Below are positions 36,040 to 36,192 of a DNA stretch of 36,192 bases, piece by piece; position 1 is the stretch's first letter; every line of letters begins with the position of its first letter. The notes beneath the pieces were generated by a model, which did not search any database, was not told the DNA's origin, and saw nothing but the letters and a program-made list of their open reading frames with translations. This DNA comes from Pseudomonadota bacterium (GTDB lineage Bacteria > Pseudomonadota > Gammaproteobacteria > Steroidobacterales > Steroidobacteraceae). The stretch lies in contig CAUJHX010000199.1 in assembly GCA_963204795.1 (NCBI GenBank), positions 1 to 36,192 of the forward strand. The letters run 5' to 3'. The translations under genes were made by a program, and so were the position numbers.

Positions 36040-36192
36040 TCAGGCGTGGTCGAGCGGGCTCGTGACACCGCGGCCGCCGCGATTCAGCACGTGTGTGTAG
36101 ATCATCGTCGTCCTGACGTCGCTGTGACCCAGTAGCTCCTGCACGGTGCGGATGTCGTAGCCGGATTCGAGCAGGTGAGTCGCAAAACAGTG
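36040..36192 (-). CDS. Integron-type tyrosine recombinase, C-terminal fragment (cut by window edge)
   Basis: The last 50 residues are visible, with the 5' part beyond the right edge. Motifs: [26 protein letters not shown] with the catalytic His, and MIYTHV with the nucleophilic Tyr. The tail [14 protein letters not shown] matches the ending typical of IntI integron integrases (GG.GVRSPLD). The TGA is six bases from the convergent cytochrome stop. Integron integrases recombine attI and attC sites; attI and any cassettes would lie beyond the window, upstream of this gene. Confidence 0.88.
   Translation of the reverse strand, partial: HCFATHLLESGYDIRTVQELLGHSDVRTTMIYTHVLNRGGRGVTSPLDHA

Overview
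The window is high-GC, gene-dense DNA from a proteobacterium. Outer-membrane lipoproteins, YgiQ, HrpB, YpfJ, a dihaem cytochrome c, a GGDEF/EAL protein and an integron-type integrase together suggest a gammaproteobacterium, perhaps of the Xanthomonadales/Steroidobacter/Nevskia kind. That placement is inferred from gene content, not from a marker gene.

1-9353: one co-directional run of eight genes, with spacings of -23 to +15 bp. It encodes a TPR/PEGA membrane protein, an FHA-like/TM/PEGA/FGE-fold protein, a 75-aa membrane protein, a MotA/TolQ/ExbB-family channel subunit, an actin/Hsp70-like protein fused to an FHA domain, two paralogous proteins with an Asp-bearing N-terminal TM and a VWA domain, and a lipoprotein. 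I read it as an uncharacterised proton-driven envelope complex: a channel with two different VWA-tipped stator partners, under phospho-dependent (FHA) control. This is the best candidate for an undescribed system. Its upstream end is cut by the window.

9354-12896: a gene-free stretch with a heptad repeat and hairpins, an exported TPR/TonB-C-like protein (minus), a HTATIP2-like short-chain oxidoreductase, and a VanZ-family membrane protein (minus).

12965-17733: a c-di-GMP block. It holds a GGDEF-EAL sensor, an overlapping NlpC/P60 lipoprotein, and a leader that closely resembles the GEMM-I (c-di-GMP-I) riboswitch core. The leader ends two bases before the start of a SPOR-like protein.

17751-29507: a small zinc-ribbon protein and homospermidine synthase (divergent); a 1868-aa UvrA-like protein made of two UvrA units in one chain; an exported S9 peptidase; the YgiQ radical-SAM protein; and an overlapping 36-aa membrane peptide.

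29496-36192: YpfJ-type metallopeptidase and HrpB helicase, divergent around a palindromic heptad-repeat element; an exported methyltransferase-like protein; two coupled small membrane proteins; a DUF1330 protein; a tRNA with anticodon CAT (most like tRNA-Ile2); a dihaem cytochrome c lipoprotein; and the C-terminal end of an integron-type tyrosine recombinase running off the right edge. No rRNA, CRISPR array or insertion sequence was seen.
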